Notes under the pieces: generated by a model
What the model saw: only the letters and a program-made list of their open reading frames with translations
Told to the model about the DNA's origin: nothing
Databases searched by the model: none
Assembly: GCA_041481485.1 (NCBI GenBank)
Contig: JBGPBY010000342.1
Location: forward strand, 1 to 8,062
Direction: 5' to 3'
Length of the DNA stretch: 8,062 nucleotides
From: JBGPBY01 sp041481485
Lineage (GTDB): Bacteria > Acidobacteriota > Terriglobia > 20CM-2-55-15
In this document: one piece after another, positions 7,390 to 8,062 of the stretch
How positions within the stretch are numbered: position 1 is the stretch's first letter
Layout of the letters: each line of letters starts with the position of its first letter
Position numbers and translations under genes: made by a program

Positions 7390-8062
7390 ATGAATTCGCA
7401 ACCCTGGGTTTTCCGTCGTAGCGGACCGATTACGACTTGGCTCGCCGTGCTCTTATGCTGCGGCGTTGCGGTATTGGCTTGGTTCGGCTACCGTGCCGCC
7501 GACGAATGGCGACGCAACTCCGAAAAACTGATTGCGAGTCGCGAGATCGAGATCGGCAGGACGCTGAGGATCAATCTTGGTCCGGATATGCGGGCAGTTG
7601 AAGGTGCGATCCTGAGCAGTTCCGACTGGGAAGCGGTACCGCAGCAACCGCCGGAAAAGATTGCCGCAAGGCTTGCCCGTACCTTCTCGCGCTACCCGTA
7701 TCCCGAAGTATTTTTCCTCTGGCACGTGGAGTCACCGGTGATTTTTTTCCCGCGACGAGACCGAATGCCCGGCTGGTTAGCCCCTACAGGAAGCAACGCA
7801 CCTTTTCTCGCTGTTATGACGGATGGCCTCGCAACGGAAACAGAGTTAAGAAAGCGCCTGGTCACCGATCTCACGAACGGATCGGAATACTCGATTTTCG
7901 AAACTCGGATTCACGATATTCGCTATCAGGTTGTCGCCCGTAAGCTCCGGCGGTCTTCGCGCAAAACCGTGGATGGTGTGTTTGGTTTTATGGTGAATTT
8001 AGATTGGGCCAAGACGAACTACCTGGCCGCTATGGCCGATCAAATTGTCAAGGATTACGAGG
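7390..8062 (+). CDS. Membrane sensor protein, probable histidine kinase N-terminus, 3' partial
   Basis: The frame is open for 224 codons to the right edge, so the C-terminus is missing. The ATG at 7390 is the first start after an in-frame stop at 7375-7377; no clear Shine-Dalgarno sequence precedes it. The product has an arginine pair (residues 9-10), then one hydrophobic helix at about 13-34 (ITTWLAVLLCCGVAVLAWFG). A soluble, probably periplasmic domain follows from about 35 onward. It starts with a likely helical stretch (RRNSEKLIASREIEIGRTLR) and contains ARLARTFSRYPYPEVFFLW at about 93-111. This layout, and the RxPYPExFF-like segment, recall the sensory regions of membrane histidine kinases from Acidobacteria. 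No second membrane helix, HAMP, H-box or ATPase is visible within the window. A diguanylate cyclase or other sensor output remains possible. It is co-directional with the receptor operon but 140 bases away and probably transcribed separately. Confidence 0.75.
   Translation, partial: MNSQPWVFRRSGPITTWLAVLLCCGVAVLAWFGYRAADEWRRNSEKLIASREIEIGRTLRINLGPDMRAVEGAILSSSDWEAVPQQPPEKIAARLARTFSRYPYPEVFFLWHVESPVIFFPRRDRMPGWLAPTGSNAPFLAVMTDGLATETELRKRLVTDLTNGSEYSIFETRIHDIRYQVVARKLRRSSRKTVDGVFGFMVNLDWAKTNYLAAMADQIVKDYE

Noticed and set aside
1..8062. CRISPR arrays, insertion sequences, tRNA or rRNA genes
   Set aside because: No regularly spaced repeats, transposase-like frames, terminal inverted repeats or recognisable RNA gene sequences were seen; the window is almost fully covered by protein-coding genes.

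Overview
The window looks like chromosomal DNA from a member of the Acidobacteriota (Bryobacter/Solibacter or Vicinamibacteria-like), though related arrangements also occur in other phyla such as Planctomycetota and Myxococcota. The reasons are a moderately high GC content, a DUF1592-family and DUF1552-family gene pair, and a very large Oar-like TonB-dependent receptor carrying an N-terminal carboxypeptidase-regulatory-like domain. This assignment comes from recognising protein families by eye, not from any database search. Everything that appears to be coding lies on the + strand.

Layout. Positions 1-1361 hold the C-terminal part of a DUF1595/DUF1592/DUF1588/DUF1585 protein with one c-type heme motif (CASCH); its N-terminus lies before the window. 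Thirteen bases later comes a complete Tat-exported DUF1552 (HXXSHH) protein at 1375-2703. After 28 bases comes a 1505-residue TonB-dependent, Oar-like outer-membrane protein at 2732-7249. These three genes are tightly spaced with good Shine-Dalgarno sequences and read as one operon. Next is a 140-base gap (7250-7389). It contains a GC-rich hairpin with a short T run just after the receptor stop, then a 25-codon open frame behind a strong Shine-Dalgarno sequence. From 7390 to the right edge runs the 5' part of a membrane protein with one N-terminal transmembrane helix and a soluble domain, most likely the sensor region of a histidine kinase.

How the genes may work together (inference). The first two products are predicted to be exported: a heme c protein and a folded, probably metal-binding Tat substrate. 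The third sits in the outer membrane and would import or bind a ligand using TonB energy. Together they suggest an envelope module that processes and takes up an unidentified substrate. The kinase-like gene may sense something related, but it is probably a separate transcription unit. No RNA genes, mobile elements, CRISPR arrays or attachment sites were seen. The best candidate for an undescribed system is the heme protein / HXXSHH protein / receptor trio, whose biochemical function is, as far as I know, not established.
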